Below, piece after piece: positions 56,194-56,323 of a stretch of DNA of 56,323 bases; position 1 is the first letter of the stretch, and the number at the start of each line of letters is the position of its first letter. The stretch is from an uncultured Lachnospiraceae bacterium (lineage in GTDB: Bacteria > Bacillota > Clostridia > Lachnospirales > Lachnospiraceae): assembly GCA_900551235.1 (NCBI GenBank), contig URUU01000008.1, positions 1 through 56,323 of the forward strand, given 5' to 3'. The notes under the pieces were generated by a model. The model made no database searches, was not told the origin of the DNA, and saw only the letters and a list, made by a program, of their open reading frames with translations. The position numbers and the translations under genes were made by a program.

Positions 56194-56323
56194 CTATGAT
56201 TTTTTCCGGAAGTCCTCTGCCCGCAGCACCTCAAACATCCGCACAGCCGCGCTTTCCTCGCCGCCCGCAGCCAGCCACCCGGCCTGAAACGCCGCCCGCA
56301 CCAGCGAAAACAGCGCGTCCTCC
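56194..56323 (-). CDS. C-terminal fragment of an unknown, GC-rich gene
   Basis: From the window edge the minus strand reads 42 residues, EDALFSLVRAAFQAGWLAAG then a short helical tail FEVLRAEDFRKKS, and stops with TAG. Codons end almost always in G or C, and GC is far above the rest of the window (about two thirds by eye). The helix-rich, Ala-rich sequence and a matching terminator downstream support a real gene. Base composition suggests a recently acquired element such as an integrative conjugative element, but the fragment is too short for a family call. Confidence 0.65.
   Translation of the reverse strand, partial: EDALFSLVRAAFQAGWLAAGGEESAAVRMFEVLRAEDFRKKS

Overview
The window looks like chromosome of a Gram-positive, spore-forming anaerobe of the Clostridia, most likely a gut Lachnospiraceae. 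The reasons are moderate GC, strong AGGAGG-type ribosome binding sites, consensus sigma-A promoters, spoVA genes behind a consensus sigma-G promoter, a tryptophan T-box leader, class III ribonucleotide reductase activase, LuxS, and secreted proteins with NEAT, FIVAR and F5/8 type C domains. No species is claimed. No rRNA, tRNA or CRISPR array was seen.

Layout. 1-1.7 kb: the end of a repeat-rich surface protein with a 60-bp tandem array. 1.7-25.3 kb: mostly housekeeping genes. These are a DUF1292 protein, exonuclease III, an ABC-F ATPase, a GlgX-like protein that has lost key GH13 catalytic residues, a DUF5662 protein, luxS, a UPF0303 protein, an RluA-type pseudouridine synthase, an NSS transporter, a flavin reductase, a lactonase, chorismate synthase, a LysM protein, a rhomboid-like membrane protein with a zinc ribbon, pyruvate kinase, an LTA-synthase-like enzyme, a lysA-type decarboxylase, a secreted SGNH hydrolase, spoVAD-spoVAE (no spoVAC), a second RluA enzyme and glycerol kinase.

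25.3-38.7 kb is the most distinctive region, a 13-kb iron/heme acquisition locus. It starts with a promoter overlapped by a palindrome, then two half-transporters of the exporter-fold ABC type and two DtxR-like regulators. A second promoter follows, then a secreted FMN-binding+NEAT protein, a membrane-anchored two-NEAT protein, a Shp-like heme protein, a complete FecBCD-type ABC importer (lipoprotein, permease, ATPase) and a DUF454 membrane protein. The likely route is surface NEAT proteins to Shp to lipoprotein to permease/ATPase. The flavin domain suggests that a redox step could be part of capture.

38.7-42.9 kb: a UGG-specifier T-box controls a three-gene tryptophan-type ABC importer (trpXYZ-like), followed by nrdG and dut. 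43.0-47.5 kb (minus strand): a four-gene Gld-type ABC-2 operon (ATPase, permease, GldG-like, DUF4340). 47.6-51.5 kb: a lipoprotein, a small ORF and a 914-residue secreted heptad-repeat protein. 51.5-56.3 kb: a long structured leader, then a large surface protein with four F5/8C-like domains whose 3' end is fused in frame to a 5'-truncated IS4-type transposase carrying an internal TGA. The last 130 bp are the GC-rich end of a foreign-looking minus-strand gene.
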